Below, in pieces: positions 16,083 to 24,224 of a stretch of 25,131 nucleotides of DNA. The DNA comes from JBNJEM01 sp051745935 (GTDB lineage: Bacteria > Planctomycetota > Planctomycetia > Pirellulales > Pirellulaceae). The stretch lies in the NCBI GenBank assembly GCA_051745935.1, contig JBNJEM010000031.1, forward strand, positions 1 through 25,131, given 5' to 3'. The notes under the pieces are model-generated. The model was not told the origin of the DNA, did no database searches, and was given only the letters and a program-made list of their open reading frames with translations. Made by a program: the position numbers and the translations under genes. Numbering within the stretch: the first letter of the stretch is position 1; each line of letters starts with the position of its first letter.

Positions 16083-17330
16083 TTACTCAGGAGCACGTGA
16101 AATGTAGCCTCGCTTCCAGAGCAGCCAAATTAACGGATCGGCGATGCGCCGTGGCGAAATCGTTCCCAGGCGTAGATCCTGGCCGGGCATGTGCCCGAGC
16201 GCCGACACCGCAAATAGTTCAGAGTCCTTGAATCGGCCCCCCACCAGTTTGGACAGGTCAGAGCAGCCGAATTTGCGCAAGCACTCTTCAACTTTCCCCG
16301 AGCACTCCTGGCAGTCGCCTTCATCAAAGCCACCCGCGTGGCGGCTGTCTCGGAGGATGGGCGACTGGGGATCGACCACGCCTTCCAGCATGTCAGTCTT
16401 GGTGAAGGCGACGGCCACGGGAATGGGAATCGCCTGGTCGGCGCGCAGGCCGTTGCGCTCCTCCAACACGTTAATCGCCCCCTGCAGGACTTCTCGCGCG
16501 TCCCCCTGCCGTGGCAAGCGTTCCCGCACGCTGGGCGGAAGCAATTCGGCCATTCCGGGAAATGCGAATGCGTCCACAAGGAAGATGATTCCCGAAGCCG
16601 CGGCAATGTATCGGGCGAACTGCTGGCGCATCACCGTGTTTTTGAGGTCTTCGCCCGCCGCATCAAAAATCACCAAGTCCAGGGCCTTGAAATGCGAGAA
16701 TGGGCGCGTCACCTGTTGCCAGGGCCGTAGCGGGAACTGCATGCGGTAGATCAGCGGAATCAGGATATCGGGATTGGTCGCGGCCGAGGGATTTGAATTC
16801 AGCGCCGTCGGTTGCGGCGAAAACAGGCGCGAACCGTACCGCTTCTTGTACAGTTCGCGAGAACTCACCGGCTGCATCTTGTCCACCGAAAAAGTATCTT
16901 GGGCAAACATGCTGAACCCTACTTCCTGGGCGTAACGCCCCTCCAGCGCGTTGATGAGCACGCCGAAGTAATTGCTCTTGCCCGCGCTGCGGGCACCCAC
17001 GATGGCCAGGATCTCGCTATCAAGTTCGCCGCTGGCCATTTTGTGAGGCAGGAACATGTGGCATCGCGGACAGACCTTTTTGCGATCCGAGGCGGGATCG
17101 TGGGAAATCCACATGCGGCGCAACCAGCGCCGTGCGAAACCCATTGTGGGCGGCGGTTCCACGGGGCGCATGTGGGGCACGTGCGGAGGGTTCTTCAAGA
17201 AGTCATGCACCGCCGTGTCGGGTTCCGTTGGACCGATCAGCGATGTTGAGCGGCTCGGTGCGTCGCCCAGGTAAGAACGCTCAAAGCAGTAAGGACACCG
17301 CCTCTTCGAAAATGGCAATATGAACCCCAT
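16083..17330 (-). CDS. Soluble TRAFAC-type GTPase with split zinc ribbon (double-GTPase family)
   Basis: 415 aa from ATG 17330, chosen because GGAGG stands at the right distance; the frame can extend to 17372. Cys pairs CPYC at 12-15 and CPRC at 87-90 are separated by about 70 residues and probably share one zinc. All GTPase motifs are present: G1 GARSAGKS at 112-119, G3 DAAG at 223-226, G4 TKTD at 310-313, G5 SAL at 376-378. A further Cys group sits at about 340-356. No membrane segment is visible. Unlike its membrane partner, this one keeps the guanine-specificity motif and is probably the active switch of the pair. Its neighbours are the pseudokinase upstream and GAP1 downstream. Confidence 0.85.
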   Translation of the reverse strand: MGFILPFSKRRCPYCFERSYLGDAPSRSTSLIGPTEPDTAVHDFLKNPPHVPHMRPVEPPPTMGFARRWLRRMWISHDPASDRKKVCPRCHMFLPHKMASGELDSEILAIVGARSAGKSNYFGVLINALEGRYAQEVGFSMFAQDTFSVDKMQPVSSRELYKKRYGSRLFSPQPTALNSNPSAATNPDILIPLIYRMQFPLRPWQQVTRPFSHFKALDLVIFDAAGEDLKNTVMRQQFARYIAAASGIIFLVDAFAFPGMAELLPPSVRERLPRQGDAREVLQGAINVLEERNGLRADQAIPIPVAVAFTKTDMLEGVVDPQSPILRDSRHAGGFDEGDCQECSGKVEECLRKFGCSDLSKLVGGRFKDSELFAVSALGHMPGQDLRLGTISPRRIADPLIWLLWKRGYISRAPE

Positions 17331-17343
17331 GGCAACCTCCGCT

Positions 17344-19077
17344 CTACTTGGACACCCTGGCGAGTCGGACACGTTCAGGAATCACTCGCACCCCATCATT
17401 GGATTGCCCGCGCGGGAGCAGTCGCGCGTTATCCATCTTGATACCCTTTGGTGGCCGGAAATCCTTTCGCACCAGGGTTCCCGCCTCGTACTGCTGGCGG
17501 GGAACCTCCAGCAGCGCAATGCCATTGTCCACATCCGACCGCGTTCTGCTCTCGCCCGCCACCAAACTCAATTCTGGGAGGGTGGCGGTTCGATCGGCCC
17601 GCATCGACAAGCGCCAAGGCTGCATCTTGAGAAAGAGCCTCGCAAAGAGCGACACCTTTTCGACGCGATAACGCACGCGAACGCTCGGCGCCACGGTAAT
17701 CGTCGCCCTCGCGCCTGTTGTGCGACCGGACGCGCGCTCCCAACCATCTTCATGTCGATACATTGCATAGACAGTGACGTGAACGGCAACGGCGCGTGGG
17801 GACATCGGGATGACGACCCGGCCTCCGTCCGCGACGCAGCCGGGGCGGAAGCATTGCTCCATCTGGGCTTTCGGGTCATCGGGGCCGGTCGCGAAAGCCG
17901 TTTCGCGGACGGCGACTTGGGCAACGTGCGCGCCGACCGGCCAATCCCATGTTGCGACGATCGCTTTCCCCTCGACGGTGAGCCTTAGCCGTTCCACGTC
18001 GCCGGCCCAGGTCACCGTGATGCTCTCGCCGATAACGGTGGCTTCCCCGGCAACAGTGGCGACAATAATCCGGCAAGCCGACCCAGGCTGCACTTGGACG
18101 TGGGTGCCGGCATCCATGGTGAGCGGCACGTTTTCGGCGATCCGTTCGAGATCGGCCCGGAGCCAGATTTCGCCCCGCGCCGGATACTCGCCGCGCGACC
18201 AGCGATAGACCCGAACGACTCCGTCAGCCGGTGGCCGCCAAGACACCCGGTACCGATCCCCCTCACGGTCCAGGAAGACCTCTGCGACAACAGACGGGAT
18301 CTGAGAGTCCATCAGCGCCAGTTCGGCCGCCGAACATCGTTCGGCGGGTTCCGCGGCCAAGCATCGCCCCAGCCAATACTGCCAGAACTCCGGCAACTTG
18401 CCAAGTACCTGCTCGACTTCCGCGCGGCTTGAGGGACAACCCAGAGGCCCCTCTGCCCGAACCGGGGCCGACCTGCGCGACAAACAGTGCAGAAGCATCA
18501 ACCCGAGAGCGTAGATGTCATCCGGCGCCGCGAGAGCATCCCGGCCATTCGCCCCGCCCTCGTCCGTCTTTCTCCGCAGGACTGGCGCCAATTTCCAGTG
18601 CCCATCAACCCGGCAAATCCGTTCGACCCGCACGTCGCCATGCGGACGATTGTCGCAATGGTAGCGGGCCAACGCGGCCGCAACCTCCTTTGCCACGGCA
18701 CGGACCGCCTGTTCGTCCATTGGCGCGCCTCGCGCGAGCGCGCCGGCCAACGTGTCCTCCCACATCTCCCACACGACGAAGGAAGCTCCCGCCAAGTCGC
18801 CATCGCCGACCAGCCCGATTTCCTGGCACTGCAGCAGATGGGGATGCGGCTGCATCGCGGCCAGATCGTCGACCTGCCGCGGGTCATAACCGATTCCCCC
18901 GCGAATGACTTCCAGCATCACCTTCCTGTTCGCCATATCATCGAACACGTCCACCAAAAGGCCCTGGCCGCTTGGCGCGGCGACAAACAGCCAACCGTCG
19001 CAGCCGTTGCCACGATAGCGAGTGACTTTGTACCGTCCCAGCAACGTGAGGCCGATCTGGTCTTCGGGACAAACCAT
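17344..19077 (-). CDS. Kinase-fold protein, probably a pseudokinase, with beta-rich C-terminal region
   Basis: 577 aa from ATG 19077, which has AAGGAG just upstream. Residues 10-265 follow the Ser/Thr kinase fold: LLGRYKVTRYRGNG in place of the glycine-rich loop, HGDVRVERI at about 146-154 in place of HRDLKPEN, and PDDIYALGLMLLHCL as the helix F region. The VAIK lysine is not evident (LLVDVF), the catalytic-loop Asn is replaced, and no DFG is present (KLAPV). Catalysis is therefore unlikely although one Asp of the loop remains. Residues about 285-577 are strand-rich with repeated Fn3-like segments. It lies 13 bp from each neighbour. A scaffold or sensor role linking the AAA+ protein to the GTPases is inferred. 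Confidence 0.75.
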   Translation of the reverse strand: MVCPEDQIGLTLLGRYKVTRYRGNGCDGWLFVAAPSGQGLLVDVFDDMANRKVMLEVIRGGIGYDPRQVDDLAAMQPHPHLLQCQEIGLVGDGDLAGASFVVWEMWEDTLAGALARGAPMDEQAVRAVAKEVAAALARYHCDNRPHGDVRVERICRVDGHWKLAPVLRRKTDEGGANGRDALAAPDDIYALGLMLLHCLSRRSAPVRAEGPLGCPSSRAEVEQVLGKLPEFWQYWLGRCLAAEPAERCSAAELALMDSQIPSVVAEVFLDREGDRYRVSWRPPADGVVRVYRWSRGEYPARGEIWLRADLERIAENVPLTMDAGTHVQVQPGSACRIIVATVAGEATVIGESITVTWAGDVERLRLTVEGKAIVATWDWPVGAHVAQVAVRETAFATGPDDPKAQMEQCFRPGCVADGGRVVIPMSPRAVAVHVTVYAMYRHEDGWERASGRTTGARATITVAPSVRVRYRVEKVSLFARLFLKMQPWRLSMRADRTATLPELSLVAGESRTRSDVDNGIALLEVPRQQYEAGTLVRKDFRPPKGIKMDNARLLPRGQSNDGVRVIPERVRLARVSK

Positions 19078-19090
19078 GGGCGTGCTCCTT

Positions 19091-21082
19091 CTACGAAACG
19101 GAATTGCCGTCAATAAGGATCCGAGAATCGTTCCGGTCCGTGCTGACCACCCACCTACTGCCTACAGGCCGTGCCTGAAACGCGATCGCACGATTCAGCG
19201 GCGGCCTGACGTGCGCCTTGATCAATTCATGAATGCGCCGTCCACCAAGGATGAAGTTCTTCGGATCACGCATCCTCTCGCAGATCATCGCCACCACCCG
19301 TCCATCCGAAAAATCAAGTTCGATGCCGTGCTGCTCGCGTGCAGAAGCCGCGAGGTTCTCCAGGAAGATATTGCAGATGCCCGGGAAAAACTCCGGTCGC
19401 AGGATGTCGAAAACAACGATATTGTCCCCCAGACGATTCAGCAGTTCCGGCCGTCCAATTTCGTGCGTAAGATAGTCGCGAACCGCCGTTTCATAATGCT
19501 CATGGACTTCTTCATATGTCGGAAGGTCCTCCGGCGCGGTACCGCGCACGTCCCAACGTGATCCGCCGACGTTGCTGGTAAAAACAAGGCACGACTTGGA
19601 AAAGTACGCAGTCTGCCCTTTCCCATCGGTTAGCCGGCCGTCATCGAGTATCTGAAGGAAAATATCGAGCAGCGACGTATGCGCCTTTTCAATCTCGTCG
19701 AACAAGAAAAGGCTGAACGGTCGTTGTTGGCATGGTCCGGTCAGCTCCCCGCCTTGATCGTAACCGACGTAGCTGGGCGGTGCACCGATCAACCGGCTCC
19801 TCGTATGCGACTCTCGAAACTCGCTCATGTCTAACTTGACAAAGGCCCTTTCATCGCCGAAAACCAACGCGGTCAGAGCCCGCGCGAGTTCGGTTTTTCC
19901 GACTCCCGTTGGCCCGCAGAACCAAAGCACCCCCTTGGGTTGCCCGCCCCTGCCGCTTGAGCGGGTTGTGCTGATGCCCCCCCGAGCACAGGCCAGCATG
20001 TCTACCGCCGCCTTGAGCGCGTGCGGTTGGCCCAGAACTCTTGCTTCGAGCCGGGGCAGCGCTTCGCGGATCTTAATCACGTCTAGTTCCTTCCACGGGT
20101 CGTCCATGCGACCGATCTTGAAGTAGTCCACAAGTTTTTGCACGTTCTGAATCGACATCTGCTCCGCTACGCTGATCCGACGGATGGTTTCGAGATCGCG
20201 CGCCGTGAGCCCGTCGGTGACGTCAGCGAAGATTTCGACGATTCGTTTCCGTTGCTCGTCCGAAAGCGATTCGCCCCCGAAGAAAACGTCGAAATAGCGA
20301 GAAACGAAGCATGCGCGTTCCTCTCGCCGGGGGCGCGGCAGGTGAAGAACGGCGATGAATGGGTTGCGCTGGTACAACCAGGCGGGGATTGCCCCCAACT
20401 GCTCGGCAACAAGGATGAGGACGTTCTTTCGCCCTTGGAGCCTGCCATTTCTGAGAAACGCCGCTTCCTCCATGCATTTCTTCAGCAACACAACCAGTTC
20501 CCGCTCCGTGTCCGCTTGGCGCTCTGGATCCGAGAAGAGCTTGTCAGCAAAATCGATGATCATCGCCACCGGCGTTTCGGCTTGGCGGAGGGCTTGGCGG
20601 ATGCGTGGCAGCACTTCCTCGGGCGCTGGTCGCATGGGCATGCGAGCACCGGGCGCGGGGCAAGACGCCGGCGTTCCCGTCCCGCCCACGCGGGCCTGCC
20701 CCGGACCAGTAGATCCAGAGGCGCGTGTCGCGGGTGCCGGGGGCGACGATCCTGGAGCGCGCCGATCGGCCTCCCCAGGCGCGGCGTTCGCTATGGCGGT
20801 TGCGCCACCGTTTCCGGCCGAAGGGGGCACGGAAACACGCGTAAAGACGGCTTGCATTTCAGACGCGGCGAAGTGGAGTCCGTCCAAAATATCGTAACAT
20901 CCGACCACTTCATACCCTTCGTTCTGGAAGTACCCCTCCAGATACGCCGGCAACGCCTGGTACTGCCCGTTTACCAGAAACTGATCGGCGATGTTATCGG
21001 TCAGGATAAGATGCCGCCCACGCAGCAATTGATTGTGGAACTCGCTAATCCAGCATGAAGACGTTTCTCGGGGCATGTCCAT
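19091..21082 (-). CDS. ClpB-like AAA+ ATPase with degenerate first AAA domain
   Basis: 663 aa from ATG 21082, preceded by AAAGGAC. The C-terminal half is a Clp/Hsp100 D2-type module: Walker A GPTGVGKT at 390-397, pore loop SYVG near 437-440, Walker B LFLFDE at 458-463, sensor 1 Asn in FTSN at about 501-504, and a ClpB D2-small domain near the end. The N-terminal part has AAA-like strands (RHLILTDNIADQF, VAMIIDFAD as Walker B) but no Walker A; a Pro/Ala/Gly-rich linker at about 85-155 stands where nucleotide binding would be expected. Such proteins unfold or remodel complexes. As first gene of the operon it may load or disassemble the GTPase/GAP1 complex. Confidence 0.88.
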   Translation of the reverse strand: MDMPRETSSCWISEFHNQLLRGRHLILTDNIADQFLVNGQYQALPAYLEGYFQNEGYEVVGCYDILDGLHFAASEMQAVFTRVSVPPSAGNGGATAIANAAPGEADRRAPGSSPPAPATRASGSTGPGQARVGGTGTPASCPAPGARMPMRPAPEEVLPRIRQALRQAETPVAMIIDFADKLFSDPERQADTERELVVLLKKCMEEAAFLRNGRLQGRKNVLILVAEQLGAIPAWLYQRNPFIAVLHLPRPRREERACFVSRYFDVFFGGESLSDEQRKRIVEIFADVTDGLTARDLETIRRISVAEQMSIQNVQKLVDYFKIGRMDDPWKELDVIKIREALPRLEARVLGQPHALKAAVDMLACARGGISTTRSSGRGGQPKGVLWFCGPTGVGKTELARALTALVFGDERAFVKLDMSEFRESHTRSRLIGAPPSYVGYDQGGELTGPCQQRPFSLFLFDEIEKAHTSLLDIFLQILDDGRLTDGKGQTAYFSKSCLVFTSNVGGSRWDVRGTAPEDLPTYEEVHEHYETAVRDYLTHEIGRPELLNRLGDNIVVFDILRPEFFPGICNIFLENLAASAREQHGIELDFSDGRVVAMICERMRDPKNFILGGRRIHELIKAHVRPPLNRAIAFQARPVGSRWVVSTDRNDSRILIDGNSVS

Positions 21083-21127
21083 GGTCTGTCCTTTCACCGT
21101 TGATGGTCGTGGTTGATCGTCTCGTCA

Positions 21128-21143
21128 AGCACGTTTTGTGCCA
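21128..21143 (-). promoter_or_regulatory. Sigma-54-like -24/-12 promoter candidate for the GTPase operon
   Basis: Read on the minus strand, the site is TGGCACAAAACGTGCT. The GG and GC dinucleotides are 12 bases apart, as in sigma-54 promoters, and TGGCAC is exact; the second half (GTGC) departs from TTGC at one base. Transcription would start about 35 bases upstream of ATG 21082. No enhancer-binding protein gene is visible. The site also contains the inverted repeat GCAC-gtttt-GTGC, which offers an operator reading instead. Confidence 0.33.
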
Positions 21144-21930
21144 CTGGCGAAAATTCGGCCTAGGTGAGTATGCCTCAGCACTGCAAAAAAGTGTGGTGCC
21201 ACATCGTTTCGACAAACAGAAAGCCCTTTGTTTGCCGACGGAAATCAAAAACATTCAAAAGAAGTCCGCAATCCTAGGGTATGGCGCTCAATGCAACTTT
21301 GCAGAGATCACCTTGCGCACATTGAGAATAACACCCCTCATTCGACGCTCGCGTATGTCCGGGAGCTCTGGGAGATCCCTTTTTCCACTTCACGTCGATC
21401 GCGACCGTAACAACGCTGGGCCCCGCGTTCGCAAAAATGCGACCGCTTGTCAGCCAGACGATTTTGAGTAAGGCGCCGGGCCCGATCTCTGATCAGCTGG
21501 GCGGGGACAGCCACCTTCTGGTGCCCGGCGTCGCACTTTTGTGAAGTGGCTCTGTTACGCTTCGTAGCATGAAGGAGAGTCGCGATATCAATTTTGCAAT
21601 TGCCTCGCGGAAATCGGCGGGGACGCCATCCAACGGCGTCCGTTCCAATGAAACGACACGTTGGGGGCCGCAACGGTTCGCGCCCCGTTGTCGAAAACCA
21701 CTACTCGGCGCCCAAACCAGTTGCTCCCATTCCTTTTGATGCGGGCGTCGACACCATGGCGATACGCCCGAATTCCACGGCCACCTCAACGTCGTGTTTT
21801 ACCAGGGTAGGTGCAGATCCCGCAAACTCGTAGCCCCCGAAGTTGCGTTCTGCCATATGAGACTTGTCCGGTGGTGGTTCACGCTCGCCGCTACGAACTG
21901 TCAGACACACTTGGGGTTGGGGGCAGGTCT

Positions 21931-21976
21931 TGGGTAGCGGCCGACAAGGCCACAATCTAGCAGGTGAAAGTCCTGT
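21931..21976 (+). mobile_element. Possible remnant of a group II intron 5' domain
   Basis: A GGCC-gacaa-GGCC hairpin (21939-21951) is followed by CAGG-tgaaagt-CCTG (21961-21975). The string GGTGAAAGTCC and the preceding GGCC hairpin resemble domain I of bacterial group II introns. No reverse-transcriptase gene, domain V or intron ends are visible nearby, so at most a fragment remains. It lies about 30 bp before the GTPase gene remnant. Confidence 0.28.
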
Positions 21977-22004
21977 CGTATCAATTCATTGCCAGTCTAC
22001 AGCA

Positions 22005-22142
22005 ATGCCCCTGCTTTGGTTGTTTCAACGGACAGGCGGACTCCCCCCCGCGCCGTTAGTCAGCGGCTCCACGACGGGACAGGCACGCAAGAGGACGGCG
22101 CAAAACGGACAAAAACGCCGCTCGTCCGTCGCTGGCGCCTGA
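22005..22142 (+). pseudogene. C-terminal remnant of a second membrane GTPase gene
   Basis: The translation reads AMPLLWLFQRTGGLP, against AVPLLWLIQQTGALP at the C-terminus of the GTPase encoded at 11852-13498. About 16 codons align without a gap, and the frame runs on to a stop at 22140-22142. No homologous sequence precedes it, so the body of the gene is missing. It marks one boundary of the inverted duplication. Confidence 0.7.
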
Positions 22143-22154
22143 GAAGATAGCCGA

Positions 22155-22355
22155 TTGGACGTGCGGCGTAGCGATCCCGTTACCGGGAGTGACAACCGGC
22201 TTCGGGTCTGGCCAACGCCGCCATTAGTTTTGCCCACTTACTTGCCCGGGATGGAAGGGTTGCTTTGTGGGCACGTGATTTGCGAAAAGCGCGTGCCAAT
22301 CTTGATTCTCATCAGAGAACGAACGCCGGGGCTGCACCAATGCGCACTATGGTGA
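22155..22355 (+). pseudogene. Decayed counterpart of the leader or micro-ORF upstream of the radical-SAM gene
   Basis: The nucleotide sequence aligns with 11650-11830 on the other strand: GGCACGTG-TTTGCGA, a shared TCTTGA, and GAACGAA leading to GGGCTG-ACC before ATG. The frame matching the left copy (RERTPGLHQC versus GERKGGLYRC) is disturbed in the middle by two small indels. It may be decayed coding sequence or only a conserved leader. Confidence 0.35.
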
Positions 22356-22790
22356 AGAAAGACGTTGCCAAGAACGAAAAACCGTGGCCCGACAATAACC
22401 ATGTCCTCCATTTGGCTCGACGAGCCAACTGCTGCACGGTCCTCGGGCCTAGAAAACAATCGGTTCTGTGGTTTCAAGGTTGTCCCTTCCGCTGCCCTGG
22501 TTGCATCGCGCCCGAGACTCAGCGTTTCCGCGGCGGGCAAGACGTCGACGTTGACTTGCTGGCCGAGGAGCTGAAACCAGCAAGTGCATTTCCTGTCCCC
22601 GCGCTACCAGCACCTGATTCCACGGGCCAATGAGCAGGGCTACTGGTTGGAGTGCGAAGAGACCACCGACGGTACTATCCATTGGATGGGCATTGCGCCA
22701 AGAGGCTTTCGGGAGGCGTTTGAACGCAACATGTTGGTTCGCGGTATTCTCTTGAGGGCGCCGGAAACACCCGGAGCGTCAACATCATGA
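22340..22790 (+). pseudogene. Radical-SAM activase, right copy, inactivated by internal deletion
   Basis: The start at ATG 22340 and the Fe-S motif (CPFRCPGC) match the intact left copy up to LAEEL. At about 22570 the sequence jumps to the equivalent of residue 168 of the left copy (HFLSPRYQHL versus HLLTPRYRHL) in a different frame and continues to the end of that frame at 22790 (HWMGIAPRGFREAFE). About 90 codons are lost, including the GGEP motif and most of the barrel. The product cannot be a working radical-SAM enzyme. Confidence 0.82.
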
Positions 22791-22921
22791 CTGCCGCAAA
22801 GCGATTCAACGCAGTTGGCGATTTGGAACGGGAATTGCGTGGTTGCGTCCGCAACCATGGGAAGGTTTTCAAGGGCTTCGAGCGCGAAACGGAAGCCCGG
22901 TGTCCGTTTAGCCTTTTGTGA
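22787..22921 (+). CDS. Possible 44-aa ORF between the broken radical-SAM gene and the coiled-coil gene
   Basis: ATG 22787 overlaps the stop of the preceding frame (ATGA). The segment has no counterpart in the left copy, where the two genes are only 9 bp apart. Its last 20 or so bases resemble the end of the left radical-SAM gene (GGTGT-CGTTT-GC). It may be an insertion within the decayed gene that happens to be open rather than a gene. Confidence 0.2.
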   Translation: MTAAKRFNAVGDLERELRGCVRNHGKVFKGFERETEARCPFSLL

Positions 22922-22934
22922 GTGAGGTGTTCCC

Positions 22935-24224
22935 ATGAGCGATTCGCCCAAATACAGCGCCGTTCGCCTTCCGGAAGAGGTGGCGCGGCGCGGGCGTGAA
23001 GAAAATCGCCGCCGTGCGGAAGAGCGGGCAGTCCGACGAGCCGCCGAAGCCGAACGACCCCGCAAAGAGCGACTGCGCCAGGGCCCGGCGGTTTTCAAGG
23101 CGCGGCTGCAGGAAGGGAAGAGGGAACTGGCGGCGTTTGACGGAACGCCGGCCAGGCGCCGCGTCGCCGATTCCTTGCGCCAGTTACTGGCCCGCCTCGC
23201 GCAGATCGAGCAGAAGACCCCGGCCAACGAGGAGGATCTTGCGCGAGCCAACAAGGATCTACACCGCGTGCAGCGGCAACTCAAGCAGGCCGTTGCCCAC
23301 GGAAAAGCCGCGCAAGACGCACAGGACCTGGAACAAGAGGCGGCAACCGTCCTGAAATGGAAGTACCACGCCGCGGAAGACCGACAGGGTTCCCGGCAGT
23401 TCGACCCGAATGCGCTCGCTCAGTTTGAAGCGGCGCTCCGCAAAGTTGAGGATGAGTTGGCCCGGCGCCACTCGGTGGGAGCACACCGAGCGATGACGGC
23501 CGTCGGCCGGCAGTTCGAGCAGCATCGGGCTGAGGTCGAGAAACGCTGCGGCCTTTGGCTGACTCGAAAGCAGGCCAGCGAGGCTGCCTTGGCTCGCCTG
23601 CAAGAGGCAATCGCCGGTCTGCAATCGGACGTGGTGGTGCAGCGATGGGAGACGCCGGGCGTTGCGGACATCTCGGAGCGCGCCGGCCAAGTGAGCAAGG
23701 TCATTGACAATGGCCAGTTTGAACATGCCACGCAGGAGGCCGAAAAGCTGTTGGTCGAGGTCAAACGAGTTATCGAAGCGGCTGAAGAGCGAGAGTGCCG
23801 CCAAGAGAGGCAGAACTACATCGCTGAAAGCACCGTGAAAGCTCTCCAAGCCTGTGGCGTCATGGTGGACGGAATTAGCCAGTCGCCGCAGGGCGCGAGC
23901 ACGGACATCGTGATCCATGTCCACAGACTGGACGGGCGCGCGCTCGCCGTCAGCGTACCGCAAGAAGGAGCGATCAAGTGGTCGGTGAACGGCTTTCCCA
24001 TGCATGTCGAAGCAGGCAGCAATGGCCAGCCGGCCACTGTCTGCGACGAGGCCGTAAGCCACATCGAGGAGGTTCAGGAGCGGCTCGACAAGGAGTATGG
24101 AGTCGAGACATCCACGTTGACCTGGGCCGGCCAGGACCCAAACCGCCCCCGCAAGGCAGCGAAGAAGCGACCCCGCTACGCGCGGCAGTATTCGCAGCGG
24201 ACCTGGGGAGGACAACCGCGATGA
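22935..24224 (+). CDS. Coiled-coil protein with conserved C-terminal domain, right copy
   Basis: 429 aa from ATG 22935, with the same GAGGTGTTCC ribosome binding region as the left copy. It aligns end to end with the 9683-10969 product with almost no gaps: the same Arg/Glu-rich helical start, the DRQGSRQFDP block near 135-145, AESTVKALQACG near 307, and TWAGQDPNRPRKAAK near the end. The reading frame is intact although the radical-SAM gene before it is broken, which suggests selection keeps this part. It overlaps the next gene by ATGA. Function unknown; likely structural. Confidence 0.75.
   Translation: MSDSPKYSAVRLPEEVARRGREENRRRAEERAVRRAAEAERPRKERLRQGPAVFKARLQEGKRELAAFDGTPARRRVADSLRQLLARLAQIEQKTPANEEDLARANKDLHRVQRQLKQAVAHGKAAQDAQDLEQEAATVLKWKYHAAEDRQGSRQFDPNALAQFEAALRKVEDELARRHSVGAHRAMTAVGRQFEQHRAEVEKRCGLWLTRKQASEAALARLQEAIAGLQSDVVVQRWETPGVADISERAGQVSKVIDNGQFEHATQEAEKLLVEVKRVIEAAEERECRQERQNYIAESTVKALQACGVMVDGISQSPQGASTDIVIHVHRLDGRALAVSVPQEGAIKWSVNGFPMHVEAGSNGQPATVCDEAVSHIEEVQERLDKEYGVETSTLTWAGQDPNRPRKAAKKRPRYARQYSQRTWGGQPR

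Larger units (their letters stand above)
21083..22004. other. Gene-poor interval between the GTPase operon and the inverted copy
   Basis: About 920 bp holding the start region of the minus-strand operon. A 51-aa minus-strand frame at 21701-21856 (starts MAERNFGGYEFAG) has plausible composition but no recognised motif and a weak ribosome binding site. Other frames look random. Near its right end are two short hairpins resembling a group II intron piece (21931-21976). Nothing else was recognised. Confidence 0.45.

Noticed and set aside
20138..21058. A 306-aa plus-strand frame opposite the ClpB-like gene
   Set aside because: The minus strand encodes a complete AAA+ protein with all motifs, so this is a shadow frame.
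22640..23284. A 214-aa minus-strand frame opposite the right radical-SAM remnant and coiled-coil gene
   Set aside because: It is the antisense of a clearly homologous coding gene and is Arg/Ser-rich, as expected of a shadow frame in GC-rich DNA.
23259..24215. A 318-aa minus-strand frame opposite the right coiled-coil gene
   Set aside because: The plus-strand frame matches its paralogue end to end, so the antisense frame is a by-product of codon bias.
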